In this document: piece after piece, positions 1-7,198 of the stretch | How the letters are laid out: each line of letters starts with the position of its first letter | Numbering within the stretch: the stretch's first letter is position 1 | Source of the DNA: Spirochaetaceae bacterium | Lineage (GTDB): Bacteria; Spirochaetota; Spirochaetia; Treponematales; Breznakiellaceae | NCBI GenBank assembly: GCA_031267955.1 | Contig: JAIRYB010000193.1 | Location: 1 to 13,444, forward strand | Length of the DNA stretch: 13,444 nt | Reading direction: 5' to 3' | Notes under the pieces: generated by a model | Seen by the model: only the letters and a program-made list of their open reading frames with translations | Told to the model about the DNA's origin: nothing | Database searches by the model: none | Made by a program: the position numbers and the translations under genes

Positions 1-163
1 CCTGCCGGGACGCGGCCAGGGCGTCACGCCCGACGCCCAGTTCCTCGGCATGGCTGATCGCCAGCTCCTGGAACACATCGAAAACCGCCGCCAGGGTAAG
101 CCGGTCCGACCGGTCGATGGCGCCGAATCTGACAGCGAATTCTTCCCTCCAAATGTCAATCAT
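1..163 (-). CDS. acyl-ACP thioesterase, N-terminal part (runs off left edge)
   Basis: The first 54 codons of a leftward gene are present and the frame stays open to the edge. The N-terminus reads MIDIWREEFAVRFGAIDRSD, followed by RLTLAAVFDVFQELAISHAEELGVG. This matches the opening of bacterial acyl-ACP thioesterases (hotdog fold, PF01643-like): a first strand, a short turn, then the hotdog helix with the family's F-Q-E-x-A-x-x-H-A-E pattern. Such enzymes hydrolyse acyl-ACP to free fatty acid in the cytoplasm and so terminate or divert chain elongation. The catalytic residues lie downstream and are not visible. The ATG at 161-163 is chosen because homology-like sequence begins there; the ribosome site is weak (GGACT). 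The gene is divergent from nadE. Another hotdog thioesterase is possible, but the LTLAAVFDVFQE stretch favours this call. Confidence 0.72.
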   Translation of the reverse strand, partial: MIDIWREEFAVRFGAIDRSDRLTLAAVFDVFQELAISHAEELGVGRDALAASRQ

Positions 164-343
164 GGTGAGTCCAGTATGGTATAAATCGCCTTTTCCGTAA
201 AGCCGCCGCGCCGGAAAATTACCGCCGGTAATTTTAACAGGAAACTGCTGTATGCGTACAAAGATGCAAGTAAGAAACATTCGTGTCCTGCCGCGTTTCC
301 CGCCGGTGTAGACGGAAAACAGATCCCGTAGTAGAGTCGCGTT
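164..343. promoter_or_regulatory. divergent spacer with 9-3-9 palindrome (215-235)
   Basis: This 180-base gap separates the leftward thioesterase gene from nadE. It contains a perfect inverted repeat, AAAATTACC (215-223), spacer GCC, GGTAATTTT (227-235). The A/T-rich outer half-sites, short spacer and position between divergent starts suit a dimeric repressor operator. The alternative is a weak hairpin, but it has only a 3-base loop and no real U-tract on either strand. No convincing -35/-10 pair was found for nadE. On the minus strand TTTACG and CATACT are 17 bases apart, each matching consensus at only 4 of 6 positions. The regulator is unknown. Confidence 0.4.
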
Positions 344-2113
344 ATGCGTATTTCAATTGCCCAAATCAATTCTACCATCGGGGATTTCAGGGGGAACCTT
401 GACAGGATGCTGCGTTTCGCGGAACGCGCCGTGAAAGAGCAGGCCTCGGACCTGGTGCTGTTTCCTGAACTGGCTGTCTGCGGTTACCCGCCTATGGACC
501 TCCTGGATCAGGATCGTTTTGTGGAACTTAACGCCCTTTCTGTTCATACGCTCCAGCGGGAACTCCCGCGCGAAATTGCCGTAGGCGTGGGTTTTGTGGG
601 CAGAAACCCCTACGCCGGGGGCAAGGCCCTGGTCAACGAATACGGCGTCATTCTGGACGGCAAGCTGGTTTTCGAACAGATCAAGACCCTGTTGCCCACC
701 TACGACGTGTTCGACGAGGCGAGGAATTTCGAGCGGGCTCAATCCTGGTCCGCCTTTGAATACAAGAATGAGCGTATCGGCATCGCTATCTGCGAGGATG
801 TATGGCGGGAAACCGCGACGCCCGGTACCTATTATGTCGATGACCCGGTGCGGGCCCTGCTCAACCAGGGGATCTCGCTGCTCTGCGTGCCTTCGGCTTC
901 GCCGTACTACGCGGGAAAACTACGGGCCAGGAAAGCGCTGGCCGAGCGGATATGCCGGCGGGGGGATCTGCCGATTGTGTATATCAACGCGGTCGGCGCG
1001 AACGATTCGATCATTTTTGACGGGCGCTCGTTCATTGTCGCCCCCGCCCTTGGGCGGAAACCGGACTGCCCCGCCGATCCCGAGCCGGTCATGTCCCTCG
1101 CGGCGAAGGGCTTCGAGGAGGACCTTGTCGGCTGGGATACTGCTGCCGGGGACATTGCGGACGCCGGAGACGCCGGGCCCGTGTTAAGCGCTGCTGCCGG
1201 TACAACGGCGCTGGACGGGGAGGATCCCTTCGGCATCGGCCTTTCCCGCGCCGAGCTTGATATTCTGGAAAACGCCCTGGTTCTGGGCATCCGCGAGTAT
1301 ATGGAAAAATGCGGATTTAGCCGGGCGCACCTGGGGCTTTCGGGCGGCATCGATTCGGCTCTGGTCGCGTACCTGGGAGTCCGCGCCGTTGGGAAGGACA
1401 GAATCGCCGCGTTCAGTATGCCCTCCCGCTTTTCCTCGCAGGGGTCGAAGGACGACGCGGCGGAACTGGCGCGCAACCTGGGCTGCTCCTTTTCGGTCCT
1501 GCCCATCGAGCCGGTGTTCACCAGTTTCCTGGACACGCTGAAGGATACCTTCGGAGGCCGCCCCTTCGATTTGGCCGAAGAAAATTTGCAGGCCCGCATA
1601 CGCGGCTCCCTGATGATGGCCTACTCCAACAAATTCGGCTCCATGCTCCTGGCCACAGGAAACAAGAGCGAACTTGCCATGGGTTACTGCACCCTTTACG
1701 GCGACATGTGCGGCGCCCTGGCCCCCATCGGCGATCTTTTCAAAACGGAAGTCTTTGCCCTCTGCCGCCGGATCAACGAAAAATCCCAGGCATCAGGAAA
1801 CGGCAGCGTCATCCCCGAAGCCATACTCGCCAAGCCCCCGTCGGCGGAACTGCGCCCCGACCAGAAAGATCAGGACAGCCTTCCCCCCTACGAGGAACTG
1901 GATCAGATACTCAAACTCTACCTGTTCGAAAACCTTTCCGGACAGGAAATCGCCGGTCGCGGCTGGGACCCTGAACTTGCGGGCAGCGTTATCAAAACGG
2001 CGGCCCGCGCCGAATTCAAGCGCCGCCAGGCCCCGCCCGTACTCAAAGTTTCACCCAGAGCCTTTGGTATGGGCCGCAGAATGCCGATAGCGCGGGTTAT
2101 ACACGAGATCTAG
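344..2113 (+). CDS. nadE: glutamine-dependent NAD+ synthetase
   Basis: This 589-residue two-domain enzyme makes NAD+ from deamido-NAD+, ATP and glutamine, the last step of NAD biosynthesis, in the cytoplasm. Residues 1 to about 260 are a nitrilase-type glutaminase with the expected triad: Glu42 in FPELAVCGYPP, Lys114 in EQIKTLLPTYDVF, and Cys150 in IAICEDVW. From about 300 comes the NAD synthase domain, with the ATP-pyrophosphatase loop SGGIDS at 333-338, then LLATGNKSELAMGYCTLYGD and the C-terminal FKRRQAPPVLK region. The length fits the bacterial glutaminase-fused class. An Ala/Gly/Asp-rich linker (about 264-295) joins the domains. The usual GGQDE/GGNDE-like motif before IFDG reads GANDS here, a mild deviation. 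The ATG is taken because the nitrilase strand RISIAQINSTIGD starts at once; no strong ribosome site is seen. No operon partner is evident. Confidence 0.96.
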   Translation: MRISIAQINSTIGDFRGNLDRMLRFAERAVKEQASDLVLFPELAVCGYPPMDLLDQDRFVELNALSVHTLQRELPREIAVGVGFVGRNPYAGGKALVNEYGVILDGKLVFEQIKTLLPTYDVFDEARNFERAQSWSAFEYKNERIGIAICEDVWRETATPGTYYVDDPVRALLNQGISLLCVPSASPYYAGKLRARKALAERICRRGDLPIVYINAVGANDSIIFDGRSFIVAPALGRKPDCPADPEPVMSLAAKGFEEDLVGWDTAAGDIADAGDAGPVLSAAAGTTALDGEDPFGIGLSRAELDILENALVLGIREYMEKCGFSRAHLGLSGGIDSALVAYLGVRAVGKDRIAAFSMPSRFSSQGSKDDAAELARNLGCSFSVLPIEPVFTSFLDTLKDTFGGRPFDLAEENLQARIRGSLMMAYSNKFGSMLLATGNKSELAMGYCTLYGDMCGALAPIGDLFKTEVFALCRRINEKSQASGNGSVIPEAILAKPPSAELRPDQKDQDSLPPYEELDQILKLYLFENLSGQEIAGRGWDPELAGSVIKTAARAEFKRRQAPPVLKVSPRAFGMGRRMPIARVIHEI

Positions 2114-2150
2114 CAGCCTGTTGCAAAAAGAATTCGCAATTATTATACCC

Positions 2151-2591
2151 TCACGTATACCCGTAAGACCCGGCCTTAACATAGCGGAACGACTGGGGCG
2201 GGAAAAAGCCCGGGGTTTTCCAGGGATCGAGCGGTTCCGCGAATTTGACAAATTCGTCTATCCGTATGGCAAAGGCCCTGGCCGCGTTTTTAAAATAGTC
2301 GAGGTACGCGTCTTCGGTGGCGGCGGAACCGCCTTTGGTCGTTTCCCAAATTTCCCCGACCGTGCCTTCAATGTAGCCGTTATAGTTAAAATAGCCGGTA
2401 ATCTTTTTTTCCGGCGACGACAGATAAAGATAGATCCTGTTAACCGGTTTCCTGAAAATCGACCTTCGGTACTCGTATTTCTTTTTGCCGCTCATTATGC
2501 GCCGGCCCACAACAGGGATAATGGACATTAGCAAGTCCAGAGGCCCCTCGGTACGGGGCGCGTTCGTTCCGGGAAGCGGTTCATCGATCAT
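2151..2591 (-). CDS. ASCH-domain (PUA-like) protein
   Basis: This small protein of 146 residues probably has an ASCH/PUA-like RNA- or nucleotide-binding fold. The diagnostic stretch is LLMSIIPVVGRRIMSGKKKY, then EYRRSIF. ASCH proteins open with a hydrophobic strand and helix, then G-x-K-x-x-E-x-R-R. After this come IYLYLSSPEKKITGYF and a G-T-V-x-E-I-W-x-x-T segment, followed by a helix and a final FRYV strand. Family members are linked to RNA processing, coactivation or N4-acetylcytidine hydrolysis; the substrate here cannot be told. The start at 2589-2591 is preferred over an upstream GTG/ATG inside the MATE gene: GGGGAGAAG lies about 10 bases upstream and only one base separates it from the MATE stop. 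That spacing suggests translational coupling. It is convergent with nadE, 37 bases apart, with no clear terminator between. Confidence 0.7.
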   Translation of the reverse strand: MIDEPLPGTNAPRTEGPLDLLMSIIPVVGRRIMSGKKKYEYRRSIFRKPVNRIYLYLSSPEKKITGYFNYNGYIEGTVGEIWETTKGGSAATEDAYLDYFKNAARAFAIRIDEFVKFAEPLDPWKTPGFFPPQSFRYVKAGSYGYT

Positions 2592-2592
2592 C

Positions 2593-3978
2593 CTAATGCT
2601 TCTTCTCCCCTGACGGCGCGGGCCTGATCGCGTTGTGCCGCCATCTGCCGGAAAGCATAAACCCGGCGACAACCAGAAGCACCCCGGCGCTGGCTACAGG
2701 CGCGCCCAGGCCTACCCCGAAGAGGCCCCAGCCGGCTATTACCCCGAAAAAATAACAGACCGGGACCCTCAGCAGCACCGAAGAAAAGACGCTGGTGATC
2801 AGGGTGAACAGGGTATGCCCGCCGCCGATGAGGAAGCCGTTGATACAGAAGATAAAGGGGATAACCAAAAAATCGAAACTGAAGGAACGGAGGTAGGTCA
2901 CCCCGTCCTGTATCATTTTCGGGTCATTCCCAAAGAGCGAGAGGATTTGGGCGGGGAATATCTGCACAACAATAAAGAACAGCCAGGTTACCGCGGCGGC
3001 AAAAACGGTCCCTATCCGGCAGGCCTGTACCGCCCGGTTCATCCGCCCTGCGCCGATATTCTGGGCGGCCATTGCGGAAATAGAGGCGCTGATAGCCATG
3101 GTCGGCATAAAGGCAAAGCTGTTAAACTTGCCCACCGCCCCCACCGCCGCGGAGGCGCTTACCCCGCCCACGATATTTACAATGGTAGTTATGAACAGGA
3201 AGGATATGCTGGTTATCCCGTTTTGTACGCAGGTGGGCAGGCCGATTTTCAATATCAGCCTAAGGTGATCCCCGTATATTTTGAAGGACGAAAACTTGAA
3301 ATCGAACTGGAAGTTGTTCTTCACCATGTACCCTATACAGAGAAACATGCTCAGGGCCTGGGAAATCACCGTGGCCAAGGCCGCGCCAAAGGCGTTCCAG
3401 TGAAAAACAGCCACAAAGAGCAGATCCAGGATGACATTGGTGACGCAGGCGACAAGGACAAAATAAAAGGGCTGTTTGGAGTTTCCCATCCCCCGCAGTA
3501 TTGCCGCAAGCGCGTTATACCCAAAGATAAACACGATCCCCGTAACAGTAACGGTCAGGTAGCGGTCGCTTTCGGCATAGGATTCCGGGGGCGTGCGGAT
3601 AATATCCAGCACCGCCCCCTTGAAAACGAGCATTATCACGGTAATGCCCACTCCCAGGACCAGGAGCATGGTGATAATAGTGGTGGTAACCCGCTTAAGC
3701 GCCTCACGGTTTTCCGCCCCTACATACTGCCCGATAAGCACCGTGGCCCCCATGCAGAGGCCGACAACCACATTGGTCAGGATAAAGGTTACCTGCCCCC
3801 CGATATTGACCCCGGACATGCTGATAGTCCCGCCGATTCCGGAAAAATTCCCCACAATGAGCATATCCGCCACATTGTAAAAGGACTGGACTATATTGGA
3901 AGCCAGAAACGGCAGGGCAAAAAGCACCAGTTTTGTCAGAACATTTCCGCGGGAAAGGTTGTTTTCGATTTTTACCAT
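2593..3978 (-). CDS. MATE-family multidrug/toxin efflux transporter
   Basis: This 461-residue inner-membrane protein has about 12 hydrophobic segments in two similar halves, typical of MATE exporters (cation-coupled antiporters of drugs or metabolites). Family hallmarks are LPFLASNIVQSFYNVADMLI near the N-terminus, ILRGMGNSKQPF (about 150-161) after the fourth segment, and SAMAAQNIGAGRMNRA in the second half. The C-terminus is short and basic. The frame continues 51 codons upstream to 4131, but that part is Arg/Pro-rich, unlike MATE proteins, and would overlap the rny -35 box. The ATG at 3976-3978, giving MVKIENNLSRGN, matches usual MATE N-termini. The gene heads a unit with the ASCH gene and is divergent from rny. 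A 490-codon frame on the opposite strand is its shadow. The substrate cannot be inferred. Confidence 0.92.
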   Translation of the reverse strand: MVKIENNLSRGNVLTKLVLFALPFLASNIVQSFYNVADMLIVGNFSGIGGTISMSGVNIGGQVTFILTNVVVGLCMGATVLIGQYVGAENREALKRVTTTIITMLLVLGVGITVIMLVFKGAVLDIIRTPPESYAESDRYLTVTVTGIVFIFGYNALAAILRGMGNSKQPFYFVLVACVTNVILDLLFVAVFHWNAFGAALATVISQALSMFLCIGYMVKNNFQFDFKFSSFKIYGDHLRLILKIGLPTCVQNGITSISFLFITTIVNIVGGVSASAAVGAVGKFNSFAFMPTMAISASISAMAAQNIGAGRMNRAVQACRIGTVFAAAVTWLFFIVVQIFPAQILSLFGNDPKMIQDGVTYLRSFSFDFLVIPFIFCINGFLIGGGHTLFTLITSVFSSVLLRVPVCYFFGVIAGWGLFGVGLGAPVASAGVLLVVAGFMLSGRWRHNAIRPAPSGEKKH

Positions 3979-3989
3979 AATATCGATCC

Positions 3990-4018
3990 AGTATACCGAG
4001 GCCGGAATATTGATACAA
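3990..4018 (-). promoter_or_regulatory. possible promoter of the MATE-ASCH unit
   Basis: Read on the minus strand, TTGTAT (4013-4018) and TATACT (3990-3995) lie 17 bases apart. The -10 matches the sigma-70 consensus at 5 of 6 positions, the -35 at only 3 of 6. Transcription would begin just a few bases before the chosen ATG at 3978, leaving an almost leaderless message. That fits the lack of a good Shine-Dalgarno sequence there but also makes the call uncertain. Confidence 0.3.
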
Positions 4019-4124
4019 CACGCCGCGCCGTCCGTTTGGCCCGGGAAGATCCGGGTAAAATCCGTACATTCCGCGCGGGGCGGTCTATTTCTATGGGTTT
4101 CTCCTGAATCAAACCCGGGATGGA

Positions 4125-4153
4125 TTGACAAGCCGTCCTTCGCGGTGTATATT
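4125..4153 (+). promoter_or_regulatory. sigma-70 promoter of rny
   Basis: TTGACA (4125-4130, perfect consensus) is followed after exactly 17 bases by TATATT (4148-4153, 5 of 6). Transcription should begin near 4160, giving a 5' leader of about 30 bases with the purine-rich ribosome site TAAGGGG at 4176-4182, seven bases before the rny start. This is the best promoter in the window and implies constitutive expression. Confidence 0.75.
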
Positions 4154-4189
4154 ATTATGTACTTTTATAATTAGGTAAGGGGTTGAGTA

Positions 4190-5719
4190 ATGGAATGGAT
4201 ATTCTTGATCATCCTCCCTCTTGCCGGGTTATTCTTAGGCTGGACTATTAGATGGCTGTATGCCAGATTTCAACTTACGGCGTCGGAACAACGGGCCGAA
4301 CGCGTTAAACAGGATGCGATAAAAGAGGCTGAAGCTAGAAAGAAGGAAATCCTTTTTGAAGCAAAAGAACAAATTATTCGCGAACGAAACCAGCAGGAGA
4401 GAGAAACTCGGGAACGTAGGGTTGAACTGCAGCGGTACGAACGGCGTGTTCTGCAAAAAGAAGAAACGATAGATAAAAAGACGGCTCAAATCGAGAAGAC
4501 CGAGCAGGTCCTGGCAGACAGGGAAAGATCCCTTAAAACAAGGGACGAGGCCTTAAATAAGGAAGAAGAGCGGTACCGGGCGGAACTGGAACGGATTTCC
4601 GGGCTTAGCGCCGCCGAAGCCAAGGCCCTTATCATCAAAGACCTGGAAAACGAGGCCAAGCACGACGCCCAGACTCTGATCAACAAGATCGAGCAGGAGG
4701 CGAATCTCGCGGGGGAAAAGAAGGCCAGGGACATCCTGGTGACCACGATCCAGCGGCTTGCCACGGAAGTTACCGGGGATGTTACGGTTACCACGGTAAA
4801 CCTGCCCAATGACGAGATGAAGGGCCGGATCATCGGCCGGGAGGGGCGGAATATCCGCACCCTGGAAACCCTTACCGGGGTGGATATCATCATCGACGAT
4901 ACTCCGGAAGCGGTGGTTATCTCCTGCTTCGATCCGGTCCGCCGGGAAATCGCCAAGATAAGCCTGGAGCGGCTTATCACCGACGGCCGTATACATCCGG
5001 CGCGTATCGAAGAGATTGTCGCCAAGGTAAGCAAGGACATCTCCCAGAAGATATTCGAGGAGGGGGAAAAAGTCCTCTTCGACCTGGGTATCCACAATAT
5101 CAGCCAGGACGCCATCCGCGCCCTGGGCCGGCTGTACTTCCGCTCAAGCTACGGCCAAAACGTGCTTTACCACTCCAAAGAAGTGGCGATTATCGCGGGA
5201 ATTCTGGCGTCGGAAATCGGCGGCAACCGGGATCTCGCGAAAAGGGCGGCCCTGCTCCACGATATCGGCAAGGGGGTGGAATCCGATTCGGACCTTAACC
5301 ACGCGGAAATCGGCATGGAAATGGTCAGGAAAATGGGGGAAGACCCCCGGGTTATCAACGCTGTCGGGAGCCACCACAACGACATAGAGCCTTCGTGCGT
5401 CGAGTCGGTGCTGGTCCAGATTGCCGACGCCATTTCCGCGGCGCGCCCGGGCGCCCGGCGGGAAACCCTGGACAACTACATCAACCGGCTGGAAAACCTG
5501 GAAAATATCGCCACCGGCTTTACCGGGGTCGATAAGGCCTACGCCATCCAGGCCGGGCGGGAACTGCGTATTCTGGTAAACAACGATTCACTCAGCGAGG
5601 AACAGTCCAAGGATCTGGCAAAACAGATAGCGAAGAAGATTGAAAGCGATCTCCGCTACCCCGGCCGCATCAAAGTAACGATAATCCGCGAGATTCGGAT
5701 AGTAGAATACGCCCGATAA
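4190..5719 (+). CDS. rny: ribonuclease Y (endoribonuclease, membrane-anchored)
   Basis: This 509-residue protein has the full RNase Y layout. An N-terminal membrane anchor (about 3-22, IFLIILPLAGLFLGWTI) precedes a long charged coiled coil (about 30-190). A KH domain has the GRIIGREGRN loop at 212-221. An HD domain has the metal-binding pair His357-Asp358 in LLHDIGKG, then GSHHNDIEPSC and LVQIADAISAARPGARRE. The end, YPGRIKVTIIREIRIVEYAR, is characteristic. RNase Y starts mRNA decay at the cytoplasmic membrane in many bacteria lacking RNase E. The coiled-coil part (to about 4560) is visibly more A-rich than the rest, explained by Lys/Glu/Gln codons. It has its own strong promoter. The gene downstream of the adjoining envelope cluster is ymdB, the usual direct neighbour of rny in Bacillus. 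Confidence 0.97.
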   Translation: MEWIFLIILPLAGLFLGWTIRWLYARFQLTASEQRAERVKQDAIKEAEARKKEILFEAKEQIIRERNQQERETRERRVELQRYERRVLQKEETIDKKTAQIEKTEQVLADRERSLKTRDEALNKEEERYRAELERISGLSAAEAKALIIKDLENEAKHDAQTLINKIEQEANLAGEKKARDILVTTIQRLATEVTGDVTVTTVNLPNDEMKGRIIGREGRNIRTLETLTGVDIIIDDTPEAVVISCFDPVRREIAKISLERLITDGRIHPARIEEIVAKVSKDISQKIFEEGEKVLFDLGIHNISQDAIRALGRLYFRSSYGQNVLYHSKEVAIIAGILASEIGGNRDLAKRAALLHDIGKGVESDSDLNHAEIGMEMVRKMGEDPRVINAVGSHHNDIEPSCVESVLVQIADAISAARPGARRETLDNYINRLENLENIATGFTGVDKAYAIQAGRELRILVNNDSLSEEQSKDLAKQIAKKIESDLRYPGRIKVTIIREIRIVEYAR

Positions 5720-5733
5720 TCGTGGTTTGCCTG

Positions 5734-5763
5734 TTGACGGGGCGGGAATCCTCCTACTAAAAT
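5734..5763 (+). promoter_or_regulatory. candidate promoter just upstream of an intrinsic terminator
   Basis: TTGACG (5734-5739, 5 of 6) and TAAAAT (5758-5763, 5 of 6) are spaced 18 bases. Initiation near 5770 would put only about 17 bases ahead of the terminator hairpin that begins at 5787. I see no better promoter between the terminator and the lipoprotein start at 5875. The envelope cluster may therefore be expressed from here, by incomplete termination, or from rny read-through. Confidence 0.45.
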
Positions 5764-5786
5764 GAATACAGGGCTTAAATCCGGAC

Positions 5787-5819
5787 GCCTCTAAAAATTT
5801 CGGTTTTTAGAGGCTTTTT
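5787..5819 (+). terminator. rho-independent terminator after rny
   Basis: The arms GCCTCTAAAAA (5787-5797) and TTTTTAGAGGC (5804-5814) form a perfect 11-bp stem with the loop TTTCGG, followed by five T residues (5815-5819). It lies 67 bases after the rny stop and before the next gene, so it should end rny transcripts. It may also act as an attenuator for any promoter upstream of it (see 5734-5763). Confidence 0.85.
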
Positions 5820-5874
5820 GCCCCGGTGACCTTGTCCGCAACGCTGTTGCGCATTATTCAAAAAAGAGGAAAAA

Positions 5875-7188
5875 ATGTCTGCGAGACTGGTATTCCGGGG
5901 ACAATGCCTGGTCGTTTCGATTCTGTTTCTTGCCTGCCCGCTTTATATTCCGGAAAAAGTGCAGATTAAAACCGAACCGGCCATTTATTTGCCCCTGGGG
6001 ACTCCCAATTCCCTTCAGAATCACATGGATTTTTCCATTAACGACCTCGCAAATTCCAAACCGGCCCTTTCGGCAAGCGGCGGGGCATTGGCCCTTTACG
6101 ATTACCAGGGCGAATACGGGGATACCCGGGCCTTTATCATTAAAATGAAATTGGCGGACATACCCCTGGAAACCGCCCTCCCCCCCATTCCCCCGGCACT
6201 CCCGGGCGTAACGGTCCCGGATATCGAAATAGACTTTGCCAAAACCGGGATTAGCCCCATTGCGGATACCCAGGCCGGCTTTGAACTGGGTGAAATTCTG
6301 GGTATTCTGGGCAAATATGACGGCCTCCAGTTCCGTTCCATTCCGGTTTATTTTTATATTTCAGGCCCGGACTGTATTTTTGAAAACGGAAATGTCACCG
6401 TCAGCATCAAGGCCCTTGACGGGGACAATCATTCCGTACCCCTGGAGGGCGCCGATCTGCTTTCCGGCCGGGCTGTAACGCCGCAGGCCCTGCCCGTCTT
6501 CCCCGATTCGGAAGACCTGCCCATGACCGGCTCGCTGTCGCCAAAACCGGGAACTTCCTTTGATTTAAAAGATATCCTGAATCAGGACAACCCGCCCGGA
6601 AAACTGGATTTTCAATATGAAATAAATATCGGGAAAATTACGGTAAAATACGACGATTTGGCCGCCATTGAAGAAGATCTTAAAACGCCCCTGTCCGCGG
6701 TACTGGTGATAACGATCCCCTTCCAGTTCAATGCTGTCAAGGATATACCTATCCTTTCCGAAAAAAACGCCGATCCTGATCTTAAGGCGATCCATCTTGT
6801 CGAAGACGGAAAGGATCTTTTTGGCCGCGTTTCAGCGGACGATAAAAACGGTTCCGTACAGGAAATTCTGGAGAGAATGCAATCCCTGATAATCCATGTT
6901 AATATCGAAAACAACCTGGGCCTTGCCGGTTACGCGCCGATTTACCGGGCAAAACCGGACCCCGGCAATCCTGAAGAAAATCTGCTTGGTAAAATAAACC
7001 TATCCGGTTTATCCGGCGTACCTGTTTCCAGGGCCAATTCCGATTATCCCTTCAACGTATGGGTTGAAATGTACTTTGGGGAAGGGCAGGGCTTTGACAT
7101 CAAAAGGCCGTCAAAAGATCCGTCTGTTATTCCGCTAAAGCTGTCGCTGGCTGTTACCGCGAAAACCCGCATTAACGAAACATTTTAG
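5875..7188 (+). CDS. putative lipoprotein of unknown family
   Basis: This 437-residue exported protein is one I do not recognise. The N-terminus, MSARLVFRGQCLVVSILFLA before Cys21, has a positive n-region, a hydrophobic core and a loose lipobox (FLAC; Leu at -4). Spirochaetes accept such lipoboxes, so periplasmic or outer-membrane lipid anchoring is likely. The mature part looks soluble and beta-rich, with alternating hydrophobic stretches such as IPVYFYISGPDCIF and AVLVITIPFQFNAV. It has a Pro-rich segment at about 97-117 (PPIPPALPG) and no transmembrane helices. The ribosome site AGAGGA (5865-5870) supports the ATG at 5875. It is the first gene after the rny terminator. Its stop is 10 bases before the next start, so it is probably co-transcribed with two beta-barrel genes and may be a partner of them. 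Non-lipidated secretion is the alternative. Confidence 0.65.
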   Translation: MSARLVFRGQCLVVSILFLACPLYIPEKVQIKTEPAIYLPLGTPNSLQNHMDFSINDLANSKPALSASGGALALYDYQGEYGDTRAFIIKMKLADIPLETALPPIPPALPGVTVPDIEIDFAKTGISPIADTQAGFELGEILGILGKYDGLQFRSIPVYFYISGPDCIFENGNVTVSIKALDGDNHSVPLEGADLLSGRAVTPQALPVFPDSEDLPMTGSLSPKPGTSFDLKDILNQDNPPGKLDFQYEINIGKITVKYDDLAAIEEDLKTPLSAVLVITIPFQFNAVKDIPILSEKNADPDLKAIHLVEDGKDLFGRVSADDKNGSVQEILERMQSLIIHVNIENNLGLAGYAPIYRAKPDPGNPEENLLGKINLSGLSGVPVSRANSDYPFNVWVEMYFGEGQGFDIKRPSKDPSVIPLKLSLAVTAKTRINETF

Positions 7189-7198
7189 GGATTATACC

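Noticed and set aside
907..1599. A 230-codon antisense frame inside nadE
   Set aside because: Ser/Arg/Pro-rich with no recognisable features; it overlaps the catalytic domains of nadE.
2635..4107. A 490-codon open frame antisense to the MATE gene
   Set aside because: Its product is rich in His, Gly, Gln, Lys and Asp without domain character, and it exactly shadows a clear 12-segment transporter. Codon bias of the real gene keeps the opposite frame open.
5832..5860. TTGTCC...TATTCA as a promoter for the lipoprotein gene
   Set aside because: Both boxes are weak and initiation would fall inside the ribosome site.
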